From Planctomycetaceae bacterium (lineage in GTDB: Bacteria; Planctomycetota; Planctomycetia; Pirellulales; Pirellulaceae), in NCBI GenBank assembly GCA_018658605.1, contig JABHUV010000201.1, positions 1-50,477 of the forward strand: a DNA stretch of 50,477 nt, written 5' to 3'. The first letter of the stretch is position 1; each line of letters begins with the position of its first letter. This document shows positions 42,955 through 50,477 of the stretch, piece after piece. Under the pieces are notes generated by a model. That model saw only the letters and a program-made list of their open reading frames with translations. It was not told the DNA's origin and did not search any database. Both the position numbers and the translations under genes were made by a program.

Positions 42955-44895
42955 TTGAAGGTTAACCGTAAACTTTGGCAACCCGCGGCCGACGCATGTG
43001 TCACTTCCCATATGGGTCGATACCTTGCGCACGTGCAGGAGATGTTTCCCGAGGAAGGTGTAGTTGATTTTGACACACTATTTCGTTGGTCCGTACGCGA
43101 GTACCAAAAATTTTGGGCGGACTGGTTGCAATACAGTGGAATCGTTTTTGAGGGAACTGTGCAACCTGTTCTAGAACGAGCTAAGATGCCTGATGCGGGA
43201 TTTTTCCCGGGAGTGCAATTAAATTTTGCTGAAAATTTACTCCACAAACGAGGCACTGGCCTAGCAATTCTGGGGATATCCGAATCACGCGCGACTGAGA
43301 AATTGAGTTGGGATAAATTACGTCAACGAGTTGCACAGGTAGCGCAGGCTTTGCGTGACGAAGGAGTTGGCGTGGGTGACCGTGTGGCGGCTGTTTTACC
43401 GAATATCGTTGAGGCCGTGATTGCAGCATTAGCGACGGCGAGCATTGGCGCGGTATGGTCAAGTTGTTCTCCAGACTTTGGCCAGCGAGCAGTCCTTGAA
43501 CGGTTTAGCCAGATTTCCCCCCGAATTCTATTAGGCGTGAATGCCCACGTTCATAATGGAAAAACTATTGATTGCTATGACAAATTCAAACGAATTGTAG
43601 CTGAATTGCCGAGCGTACAGCGAGCGATATTGTTGGAATTGGTTCCTGCCGATGACGAACTGAAGCTAAACGAGAACTCGAATATGCAATTGTGGGAGGA
43701 TTGGATATCGCGGGATTCGGCGGAACTAGTATTTAACCGATTACCGTTCGGACACCCGCTGGTGATTATGTATAGCTCCGGTACGAGTGGGCCGCCAAAG
43801 TGTATTGTACATGGCGCTGGCGGAACCCTGTTGCAGCAAGCAAAAGAATTGTTGTTGCATTGTGATCTACATGCGGGTGACAATCTGCTGTACGTCACTA
43901 CGACAGGTTGGATGATGTGGAATTGGATGCTCAGCGGTCTTTATGCTGGGGCCAGCATCACACTGTTTGATGGTTTTCCAGCGCGCCCATCATTAAATCG
44001 TCTGTGGGACGTTGTGGCTGAGTGCGGCATTACGCATTTTGGATCGAGCCCCAAGTTTCTGGCCGCCTGTCGTCGGAGGCTGCAACCAAAATTGAGTCAT
44101 GACTTGTCAAAATTGCGGGTGATTTTAAGTACGGGTTCTCCATTGGCAAAGGAGGAATTCGAATGGGTATATGAGTACGTTAAATCCGATATTCAACTGA
44201 GTTCTATTAGTGGGGGTACGGACATCATTTCGTGTTTCATGCTTGGCAATCCGTTATTGCCGGTGTTTTGCAGCGAGTTACAGTGTTACGGTTTGGGTAT
44301 GGATGTTCGGGTAGGTGAAGGTGATACGCCTACCGGAGAACTAGTATGTTGTACGCCATTTGTCAGTATGCCTATTGAGTTTTGGAACGACACTGATGGT
44401 AGTCGTTATAACGAGGCCTACTTCTCTCGTGCGGATGGACATTGGTGGCACGGTGATCTAATAGAGCTTACAGGCAGCCAGGGTGCGTGTGGCGGAATCG
44501 TAGTCCACGGCCGTAGCGACGCTACGTTAAAACCTGGTGGTGTACGTATTGGCACGGCAGAAATTTATCGAATCGTGGAATCGCTACCGGAAGTTGAAGA
44601 TAGTATTGTTGTGGGGCAGCCATGGCGAGGCGATATTCGCGTAGTGTTGTTTGTTGAACTTGCTGCAAATCTTACGTTGGGGGACGAACTGCGGGACAGT
44701 ATTCGAAATTGGATTCGCCAGGAAGCGTCTGTTCGTCATGTACCGTCATTGATTATCCAGGTACCGGAAATTCCCTATACTCGTAGTGGAAAGAAAGTTG
44801 AATTGGCGGTTCGCGCGATTGTTTGTGGTGATGAACCGACAAACCGTGAATCGCTAGTGAATCCTGGATCACTTGACAGTTTTGAAAAATTATAG
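42955..44895 (+). CDS. aacS: Acetoacetate-CoA ligase
   Basis: About 646 aa from a TTG at 42955 that has AGAGG 5 bp upstream; no ATG precedes the conserved VNRKLWQP opening, and the open frame extends back to a TTG at 42904. Adenylation motifs: MYSSGTSGPPKCIVHG (P-loop), YVTTTGWMMWNWMLSGL, GGTDIISCFM, WWHGDLIE, and TLKPGGVRIGTAEIYRIVE, with the A10 lysine in YTRSGKKVE. VDFDTLFRWSVREYQKFWADW and LNFAENLL are typical of this subfamily rather than acetyl-CoA synthetase. It activates acetoacetate with ATP and CoA, feeding ketone-body or polyhydroxybutyrate carbon into central metabolism. Cytoplasmic. Confidence 0.92.
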   Translation: MKVNRKLWQPAADACVTSHMGRYLAHVQEMFPEEGVVDFDTLFRWSVREYQKFWADWLQYSGIVFEGTVQPVLERAKMPDAGFFPGVQLNFAENLLHKRGTGLAILGISESRATEKLSWDKLRQRVAQVAQALRDEGVGVGDRVAAVLPNIVEAVIAALATASIGAVWSSCSPDFGQRAVLERFSQISPRILLGVNAHVHNGKTIDCYDKFKRIVAELPSVQRAILLELVPADDELKLNENSNMQLWEDWISRDSAELVFNRLPFGHPLVIMYSSGTSGPPKCIVHGAGGTLLQQAKELLLHCDLHAGDNLLYVTTTGWMMWNWMLSGLYAGASITLFDGFPARPSLNRLWDVVAECGITHFGSSPKFLAACRRRLQPKLSHDLSKLRVILSTGSPLAKEEFEWVYEYVKSDIQLSSISGGTDIISCFMLGNPLLPVFCSELQCYGLGMDVRVGEGDTPTGELVCCTPFVSMPIEFWNDTDGSRYNEAYFSRADGHWWHGDLIELTGSQGACGGIVVHGRSDATLKPGGVRIGTAEIYRIVESLPEVEDSIVVGQPWRGDIRVVLFVELAANLTLGDELRDSIRNWIRQEASVRHVPSLIIQVPEIPYTRSGKKVELAVRAIVCGDEPTNRESLVNPGSLDSFEKL

Positions 44896-44938
44896 CTGGC
44901 GAACAATGGTTTAATGATATACATGGTGAGGTATGGTA

Positions 44939-45502
44939 ATGGATGAATCAGCATATTTGAGTTGGAATTTGGCCTATGCGCTGATTCTGCTGGTGATTTT
45001 TATTAGTTGTTGGGCATTGAATTCATTATCGGCACCGGGTAACTGGTTGATGGTTCTATCTGCTGCGTTGTATTCATGGTTAATGCCAGTAGAATCCCCT
45101 TATGCGTTTGGCTGGTGGTTGGTAGCGTTGTTGGCTGTGCTGGCTGGAATTGGTGAATTATTGGAATTGGCGACCAGTGCACTAGGCACGCGGAAAGCGG
45201 GTGGTAGCCGCAAAGGGGCAATTTTAGCTGTGGTCGGATCTTTTGTGGGTAGTTTTGCTGGTGTGATATTAGGTATTCCCATTCCGATTCCGGTAGTTGG
45301 CTCGCTAATAGGCGCGTTGTTGTTCGCCGGTTGTGGGGCGATGTTGGGTGCTTATTTGGGTGAACGCTGGGATGGCAAGAAAAATCGAGAGGCTTGGCGA
45401 GTTGGTTTCACGAGTTTTTGGGCAAGGTTGGTTGGTTCATTAGCGAAGTTGTTAGTCGGCCTGATCATGATAGGTGTAACGAGTGTGGCAATGCTAGTTT
45501 AG
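44939..45502 (+). CDS. DUF456 family membrane protein
   Basis: 187 aa from the second ATG (44939), which has GTGAGG at a proper distance; the ATG at 44933 is too close to that site. There are four to five transmembrane segments (about 10-28, 33-47, 53-80, 90-150 with glycine-zipper-like GSFVGSFAGVILGIPIPIPVVGSLIGALLFAGCGAMLGAYLGE, and a last helix at 163-186). The glycine-rich central region with IPIPVVG is typical of DUF456. Function unknown. It lies 43 bp after the ligase gene, possibly co-transcribed. Confidence 0.88.
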   Translation: MDESAYLSWNLAYALILLVIFISCWALNSLSAPGNWLMVLSAALYSWLMPVESPYAFGWWLVALLAVLAGIGELLELATSALGTRKAGGSRKGAILAVVGSFVGSFAGVILGIPIPIPVVGSLIGALLFAGCGAMLGAYLGERWDGKKNREAWRVGFTSFWARLVGSLAKLLVGLIMIGVTSVAMLV

Positions 45503-45554
45503 AACTGCTTTGGGATCGTCGTTGATCTCTCGTAATGAATTGGAGGCGCCAACG

Positions 45555-47438
45555 CTAGGGGACCTGACGCTGCGTGCCTTCGAGTTGGTTGAGGGCGCGA
45601 TTCAGTACGCGTATGACATATTTTCCATTGGCATAGAGGTCTGTACGTGGTTTTAATGCCGCATGCATTTGGGTGATGACAGGCCGCGCCTGATCTTCAA
45701 TTTCGTCCAATACGATTGCTGCGTGTAGTCGTTCCCACTGACTGCCTTGTTTCAGTTCCTTGGTTAAGACGGGCAAGGCAGCGTTGGGGTGTCCAAGACG
45801 GCATAGTGCCCGTGCTGCAGCGGTACGGCATACGGAAGATGGATCCGTTTGCATGATCGTGTTTAGTTGTTTAGCAGTTCCATTTGCATGCTGGGCGTGA
45901 TTTCCCAAGCCAATTGCTCCCCAGTATCGTACGGCGGCGTCAATGTCGCTGAGAGCCCGGGTTAACTCGGGGACCGCTTCCTCCCCGCTAGATGCAAGTA
46001 AGGCTGTCTTCGCCAGTCGCTGATACAAGGTGGGATCTTCCGCACCACGCAGGATGTCGTATTGATTACCGACAATTTTCTGTCGGGCGTTCAGGATGGG
46101 TTCAGCGATTAGTCCCAAATCCTTGGTGTCCGTTACCCATCGTATGTGGGCAGCGCGTAAACGTTCTAGGATCGTTTGATGATCGGGACTGGTTGTCAAA
46201 TTGACCAGTTCATGGGGATCCAACGACACATCGTAAAGTTCCTCAACGGGTTTGTTTGGGCTGAAGAAGAATGCCGCGTGTTTGGAGAGTTGATCGTTTA
46301 AATAACCTTGCCGCAGTGCTTGCATGGTTGCACCTTTTTCGGGCGTATTCATATACTGATAAAATGTCTTCAATGGTTCGTAGTTTCGAATGTATTTATA
46401 TTGTTTGTCACGCACCATTCGTATGATGTCATATCGTTCGTCCATGCGGTCACGAGCGGCGAATACGTACTCCCTTGGGGAACTAAGATGGTTCCCAAGA
46501 AACGCGCGCCCTTGTACGTGTTGTGGCGTTTTAACTCCGGCCAATCGTTGCACGGTCGGTCCCAAGTCGATCGAACTTATTAGTTCGTCAGTTTCGGTTC
46601 CCGGCAGTCCCTGTTGGGGTTGTCGGAATGGTTCGGGAATACGGACAATTAAGGGAATGTGCGTACCCGAGTCATAAAGCCAACGTTTACCGCGGGGCAG
46701 ACCAACGCCATGATCGGACCAAAAAAAGATAATCGTATCTTCGTAGAGACCGGCCTCTTTCAGGTCTTGGATGTGTCCACGGCACCAATGATCCAAAGCC
46801 GTGATTAATTCATAATTCCTTTTCCAGTCTTCCCGCGTTGCCGGAGTATCAGGATAGTAGGGCGGGAGCGTTGTCAGCGCGGCAGCGTCCTGCCGCTCTG
46901 CGGATGAGAGTTTGCTCGTTACGGACTGGTACTTTGCCGTCGCCGCAATGCCGCTTTCATGGCAGCCAGTAAAATTAAATATTGAAAAAAATGGCGCGGA
47001 TTTGTCGGGTCGATTTTTCCAATGGGCCTTACCCGATGAGGCGTCCCAGGTTCCCGCTGGGGGAGTGAACTGATAATCTGTTTTTGAATTATTGGTGCAG
47101 TAATATCCGGCATCCTGAAGCTGTCTTGTAAATGGTTGTATTTGTTTCGGCAACTCAGCGCGACAGCGCATATGGTGCGTCCCCAAAGTCGTTTGATACA
47201 TCCCTGTAATGATTCCGCTGCGGCAGGGTGCACACACCCCGGCCGTTGTAAAGGCATGGGTATATCGAACGCCTTCCGCAGCCAGTTGATCCAGCGCTGG
47301 CGTAATGGCGTGTGGGTCTCCGTAACATCCAAGGTGCGGGGAAATATCTTCAGCGGACAGCCACAGGATGTTGGGTCGGTCAGCGGAATACGCCAACATT
47401 GGAAAAAATATCAATAGGAACAGTAGCGCTCGTTTCAT
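45555..47438 (-). CDS. Sulfatase with C-terminal HEAT-repeat tail, exported
   Basis: 627 aa with signal peptide 1-19. NILWLSAEDISPHLGCYGD provides the metal site (S-A-E-D in place of the usual D-D). The FGly signature is C69-A-P-C-R73 followed by SGIITGMYQ. FFWSDHGVGLPRGKRWLYDSGTHIPLIVRIP supplies the remaining ligands. Residues about 490-610 are HEAT-like repeats (AVPELTRALSDIDAAVRYWGAIGLG, AAARALCRLGHPNAALPVLTKEL), probably for partner binding. The HEAT-tailed architecture is recurrent in planctomycete sulfatases. The next gene in the same direction is the ABM protein (29-bp gap on its 3' side). Confidence 0.93.
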   Translation of the reverse strand: MKRALLFLLIFFPMLAYSADRPNILWLSAEDISPHLGCYGDPHAITPALDQLAAEGVRYTHAFTTAGVCAPCRSGIITGMYQTTLGTHHMRCRAELPKQIQPFTRQLQDAGYYCTNNSKTDYQFTPPAGTWDASSGKAHWKNRPDKSAPFFSIFNFTGCHESGIAATAKYQSVTSKLSSAERQDAAALTTLPPYYPDTPATREDWKRNYELITALDHWCRGHIQDLKEAGLYEDTIIFFWSDHGVGLPRGKRWLYDSGTHIPLIVRIPEPFRQPQQGLPGTETDELISSIDLGPTVQRLAGVKTPQHVQGRAFLGNHLSSPREYVFAARDRMDERYDIIRMVRDKQYKYIRNYEPLKTFYQYMNTPEKGATMQALRQGYLNDQLSKHAAFFFSPNKPVEELYDVSLDPHELVNLTTSPDHQTILERLRAAHIRWVTDTKDLGLIAEPILNARQKIVGNQYDILRGAEDPTLYQRLAKTALLASSGEEAVPELTRALSDIDAAVRYWGAIGLGNHAQHANGTAKQLNTIMQTDPSSVCRTAAARALCRLGHPNAALPVLTKELKQGSQWERLHAAIVLDEIEDQARPVITQMHAALKPRTDLYANGKYVIRVLNRALNQLEGTQRQVP

Positions 47439-47467
47439 AAAAACCCTGTATAAAAATAGAGTGATGT

Positions 47468-47806
47468 TTACCAGCTTAAGAGTCCGGGCTTTTGGGAGAT
47501 CCAGCCGGAATCGCTCGGAAACAAGGTTTCCATGGGTACAATCAGCGGTTCACTGGCAAACATGGATTCGACCTCAGCCTGCCATTTCAAAAAGTGAGGT
47601 GTTTCCAGATGCCGCTGAAATGCGTCTTCGTCGGCATAGACCTCATATAAATAGAAGCGGGATTGGATGGAGGCATCACGGTGCATATCAAAACGGAGGC
47701 AGTCGGGTTCGTCACGGACACTGCCCTCAGCGTCACCGTAACTGGCTTGCATGAAGGCCTCCATATCGGACTCGTTCACGTCAATAGTGACAAAAATGGA
47801 ATACAT
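47468..47806 (-). CDS. Antibiotic biosynthesis monooxygenase (ABM) domain protein
   Basis: 112 aa from the ATG at 47804-47806; a TTG at 47824 adds six residues. YSIFVTIDVNESDMEAFMQA, DEPDCLRFDMHRDASIQSRFYLYEVYADEDAFQRHLETPHFLKW is the dimeric alpha/beta-barrel ABM/LsrG type. The C-terminus carries a 20-residue extension. Such small proteins act on quinones, AI-2 derivatives or haem, or have no known substrate. It is cytoplasmic, sitting between an exported sulfatase and DUF1501 on the same strand. Confidence 0.88.
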   Translation of the reverse strand: MYSIFVTIDVNESDMEAFMQASYGDAEGSVRDEPDCLRFDMHRDASIQSRFYLYEVYADEDAFQRHLETPHFLKWQAEVESMFASEPLIVPMETLFPSDSGWISQKPGLLSW

Positions 47807-47883
47807 GTTTCTTGGTCCAGTCAAGGAATAAGGTTGATGAGCAATCGGAAGGAATGAGTCTGGCTTTCATAGCAATATTGATA

Positions 47884-49305
47884 CTACATCCAGATATCGG
47901 AAATGAATTGTCCATCGGAAACCAATTGAGGCCGTCCGCCTATACCGGGCATCATCCACGCAGGGTCTACTCCTAAGGCCTCTAAAATGGTTCGTGAAAG
48001 ATCTTCCGGGGTGACCAGGTTTTCCGTGGCATAGGCTGCGTCTCGGTCGGATTTCCCGTAAACAAAACCCTGTTTAATGCCGCCACCGGCCAGCACGGCT
48101 GGAAAAAGGGTGCTCCAATGATCACGCCCCCACCCGTCCTTGGCTTTTGGTGTCCTTCCCATTTCGCCCATGCAAACCACCAGGGTTTCGTCTAACAGAC
48201 CGCGATCTTCCAGATCTAGTACTAAGGACGACAGGGCGGAATCAAGTGTGGGAAGGAGGTGTTTGTCCAGTGATTTACAATTTCGATGCGAGTCCCAGCT
48301 GTAACCATCAACACAGTCATAATGAACCGTTACAAATCTGGTTCCTGCCTCGATAAGTCGGCGTGCGACCAATACCGATTGCCCAAAAAGGTGGTTGCCG
48401 TATTGGTTTCGCAACTTGTCGGGTTCCTTAGTGACGTCGAAGGCGATACGGGTTTCTTCCGATGAAACGAGTTCGAGTGCTTTTCTGCGAAAGTCATTCA
48501 TTGCCCCCACGCCAGCATTCGATTGTAAACGATCTCGCTGCTGATTGAATTGCTCAACCAGCGTGTTGCGATTGATAAGGCGTTCCATTTGAAGATCGGG
48601 ATGTAACTGCAAACCGTCGATTTCGAAGTTCAATTCTTCGTCGTCCATGTTACGCCAATAGGGATTGTCTGCAGAATCCTTTTTATCAATTCGTGTAATC
48701 AGCGGTTCATCCAAAGGAGGTAAAAATCCCGCTGTTTCGCCGGGACGTTTTAACCGTACTTTGTATTCCTGCAGTCGTCCGAGAGAATTAGGAAGAACGA
48801 CGTAGGGTGGTTTATTGCTGTTGTTACCCTGCCGTCGTTGAAAGTGTTTGACGACGGAACCCATGGATGGCCAGTCCTGTGGCGTAACATTAAAACCGCC
48901 CCCGATCGGTACCTGCCATCGATGCCCGGTCTGCACATAATGGCCACCACCGCTATGATCGTTGAAATCGTGGCTCATTGTCTTGATTACAGTAAGCCGA
49001 TCCGTAATGGATGCCGTTAGGGGAAGTTTTTCACAAATTTGCAAGCCAGGGGTTTTACATGGAGTTGGTTTCCATGGTCCGCGCACGGTAGTTGGTGCGT
49101 TTGGTTTCATGTCGAAGGTTTCCAGTTGACTGGGACCACCGAAAAGAAACAGGAAAATCACGTTTTTAACTCGAGGAATCGGTCCTGCACTTTTTTGCTG
49201 AGCAGCAAGAACATCCGGCAGATTTAAACCGAGCAGTCCGGCGCCGGCGGCCTGAATCAGGGCGCGTCGTTGGCGATTCGGTTGGGTATGAGTCACCGTT
49301 AACAT
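47884..49305 (-). CDS. DUF1501 family protein
   Basis: 473 aa. NRQRRALIQAAGAGLLGLNLP is a Tat-type leader. FLFLFGGPSQLETFDMKPNAPTTVRGPW, the region around GLQICEKLPL, VCMGEMGRTPKAKDGWGRDHWS and LAGGGIKQGFVYGKSDRDA confirm DUF1501. No DUF1549 partner is visible; its 5' neighbour is the PQQ propeller, 71 bp upstream, and the sulfatase and ABM genes lie downstream in the same direction. Confidence 0.94.
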   Translation of the reverse strand: MLTVTHTQPNRQRRALIQAAGAGLLGLNLPDVLAAQQKSAGPIPRVKNVIFLFLFGGPSQLETFDMKPNAPTTVRGPWKPTPCKTPGLQICEKLPLTASITDRLTVIKTMSHDFNDHSGGGHYVQTGHRWQVPIGGGFNVTPQDWPSMGSVVKHFQRRQGNNSNKPPYVVLPNSLGRLQEYKVRLKRPGETAGFLPPLDEPLITRIDKKDSADNPYWRNMDDEELNFEIDGLQLHPDLQMERLINRNTLVEQFNQQRDRLQSNAGVGAMNDFRRKALELVSSEETRIAFDVTKEPDKLRNQYGNHLFGQSVLVARRLIEAGTRFVTVHYDCVDGYSWDSHRNCKSLDKHLLPTLDSALSSLVLDLEDRGLLDETLVVCMGEMGRTPKAKDGWGRDHWSTLFPAVLAGGGIKQGFVYGKSDRDAAYATENLVTPEDLSRTILEALGVDPAWMMPGIGGRPQLVSDGQFISDIWM

Positions 49306-49376
49306 GTATTTTTAATTGCTAAATTGCTATCTGAAAGATGCGGAAAGAACATACCGGCAGGATTCAGGCAGTCGGG

Positions 49377-50477
49377 CTACTTAGCTTTTCCTATGCAAAA
49401 CAAATGGTTTTCGCCGCGAATAAACAGTTGATCGTGTGCGATGGCTGGTGACGCATAACAGTATTCCCCAAGTTTATTTTCGGCAACGACCTGCAGTACA
49501 GATCCGGGTTTAACGACTTTCATAGTACCGTCGTCTGCCAGTAAATAGGCCAAACCATTGGCTTTAAGCAAGGACGCGCTGAAATGGTTCCCTAACCGAT
49601 CCTGCCATAATCGTGTACCGTCTTTCGTATTAAAACAGTTAGCTGTTCCGCGATCGTCTGCCACCAATAGGAAGTTCGCAATAACAACAGGTGAAGGAAC
49701 ATAGCACCGGACATTGGTAACATGCCACTTGACGTGACTGTCACTGACGTCGCCCGAACCACGCGGGTCGATTCCCATTACATGGTACGTGGGAAAACCC
49801 GCACAGACGTAAAACAAGCTTCCATCAAATACCATTGACGCAACAAATTGCTCTGTGGGACCTTCAATAACCCAGCGGACGTCACCCGTATCAGGGTTGA
49901 GACTGACAACCCGTTTGGATCCCGAGACGACTAGGTGTTGCTGACCGTCGATGTTTCTTAAGAGCGGTGTTGCATAACTGCGGATACCGTATTTGCGTTC
50001 CGTTTTCCATACGGTTTCGCCGGTGTTTTTGTTGAGTGCCAAGATGTAAGATTGACCATCATGGTCGCCATTGAGAATGACGAGATCTTTATAGAGGACT
50101 GGACATGTATTGAAGCCGTGCGCGCTAATGAAATCTCCTGGCTTGACGTGCCATTTGAGGTTGCCATTAAAGTCGTAGGCCGCGGCAATCATTTTTCCAG
50201 GATAAATATTGCGCGCACCGCCTACATTGGGAGCGGATATTTCACGGTCTTCCGCTTCGAAAAAGGTCACATAGATTAATTTACCATCCGTTGCCGGTGT
50301 GCTAGACGCAAAACTGTTTAAGGAGTGTTTCTTTTCAAGTCGGGCCTTTAGGACTTCGCGATTCCACAATATCTTACCGGAATGCCGATCCAAGGCGATC
50401 AATTGTCTTGACTGGGATTGCATATCACAGGTTGCAATAAAGACATGATCCTCCCAAATTACGGGGGATGCGTGTCC
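49377..50477 (-). CDS. PQQ-type beta-propeller protein, start outside window
   Basis: About 366 codons are visible and the frame remains open to the right edge (18 further codons beyond the internal Met at 50423), so the N-terminus is missing. Repeated blades are evident: ASPVIWEDHVFIATC, LIALDRHSGKILWNREV, ALNKNTGETVWKTERKYG, SLNPDTGDVRWVIEG, CFNTKDGTRLWQDRLG, ASPAIAHDQLFIRGENHLFCIG. The W-docking pattern DxxTGxxxW is that of PQQ_2/BamB-like propellers. Without conserved PQQ ligands visible, a structural or sensor role is as likely as dehydrogenase activity. Likely exported, but the signal is out of view. Confidence 0.9.
   Translation of the reverse strand, partial: GHASPVIWEDHVFIATCDMQSQSRQLIALDRHSGKILWNREVLKARLEKKHSLNSFASSTPATDGKLIYVTFFEAEDREISAPNVGGARNIYPGKMIAAAYDFNGNLKWHVKPGDFISAHGFNTCPVLYKDLVILNGDHDGQSYILALNKNTGETVWKTERKYGIRSYATPLLRNIDGQQHLVVSGSKRVVSLNPDTGDVRWVIEGPTEQFVASMVFDGSLFYVCAGFPTYHVMGIDPRGSGDVSDSHVKWHVTNVRCYVPSPVVIANFLLVADDRGTANCFNTKDGTRLWQDRLGNHFSASLLKANGLAYLLADDGTMKVVKPGSVLQVVAENKLGEYCYASPAIAHDQLFIRGENHLFCIGKAK

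Noticed and set aside
1..50477. tRNA, rRNA, CRISPR array or insertion sequence
   Set aside because: Both strands were read for cloverleaf, regularly spaced repeats and transposase motifs; none was seen. This was by eye and does not replace a dedicated search.

Overview
The window most likely comes from the chromosome of a Planctomycetota bacterium. The evidence is the density of families largely confined to or expanded in that phylum: two DUF1549/DUF1553 proteins with cytochrome-c-like CxxCH motifs, four Tat-exported DUF1501 proteins, three formylglycine-type sulfatases, a DUF1080 protein, a Tat-exported Gfo/Idh/MocA oxidoreductase, and an ECF sigma factor paired with a Ser/Thr kinase. Base composition looks moderate (high 40s % GC by eye, not computed). 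No rRNA, tRNA, IS element, prophage or CRISPR array was seen.

Layout. 1-7.0 kb (minus strand): a truncated secreted protein, a NodB-type deacetylase, a sulfatase, a DUF2071 protein, a DUF1501 protein and a second sulfatase. 7.1-21.1 kb (plus strand): a long co-directional run of eight genes: amidohydrolase, GxDLY/SGNH esterase, DUF1549/1553 + DUF1501, Big2-DUF1549/1553 + DUF1501, a PPC-domain protein and a parallel beta-helix protein. This looks like an export-dependent catabolic or surface locus. 21.2-22.4 kb (minus): an ApaH/PrpA-like phosphatase and a 64-aa repeat protein.

22.4-27.1 kb is the most interesting part. An ARPP-1-type protein is followed by a soluble Ser/Thr kinase fused to a C-terminal macro domain, an ECF sigma factor 10 bp downstream, a 102-aa orphan protein and a single-strand DNA-binding protein. 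Three of these genes (ARPP-1, orphan, ssb) are preceded by the same bipartite element, CGGAAA-N17-CTTAAGTA, with identical spacing. Two copies face right and one faces left. I propose a self-contained signalling module: a macro domain sensing an ADP-ribose-type ligand, the kinase, the sigma factor, and a regulon containing SSB and ARPP-1. The motif and its spacing are seen directly; the circuit is inference.

27.1-30.6 kb (minus): M19 dipeptidase, isoaspartyl peptidase and a serine beta-lactamase-like hydrolase. 30.8-34.1 kb (plus): two single-TM EF-hand proteins sharing one EF-hand cassette, and a Gfo/Idh/MocA oxidoreductase. A long hairpin then separates this from a convergent trypsin-PDZ protease. 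35.4-40.1 kb (plus): an SbcD-like nuclease overlapping a YhaN/SbcC-like ATPase that has a membrane hairpin and an unassigned C-terminal domain. 40.3-45.5 kb: a secreted protein of unknown function, DUF1080, acetoacetate-CoA ligase and a DUF456 membrane protein. 45.5-50.5 kb (minus): HEAT-tailed sulfatase, ABM monooxygenase-like protein, DUF1501 and a truncated PQQ-type beta-propeller.

No stretch longer than about 300 bases lacks a gene. The largest gaps (30562-30839 and 35158-35432) hold only AT-rich, promoter-like sequence.
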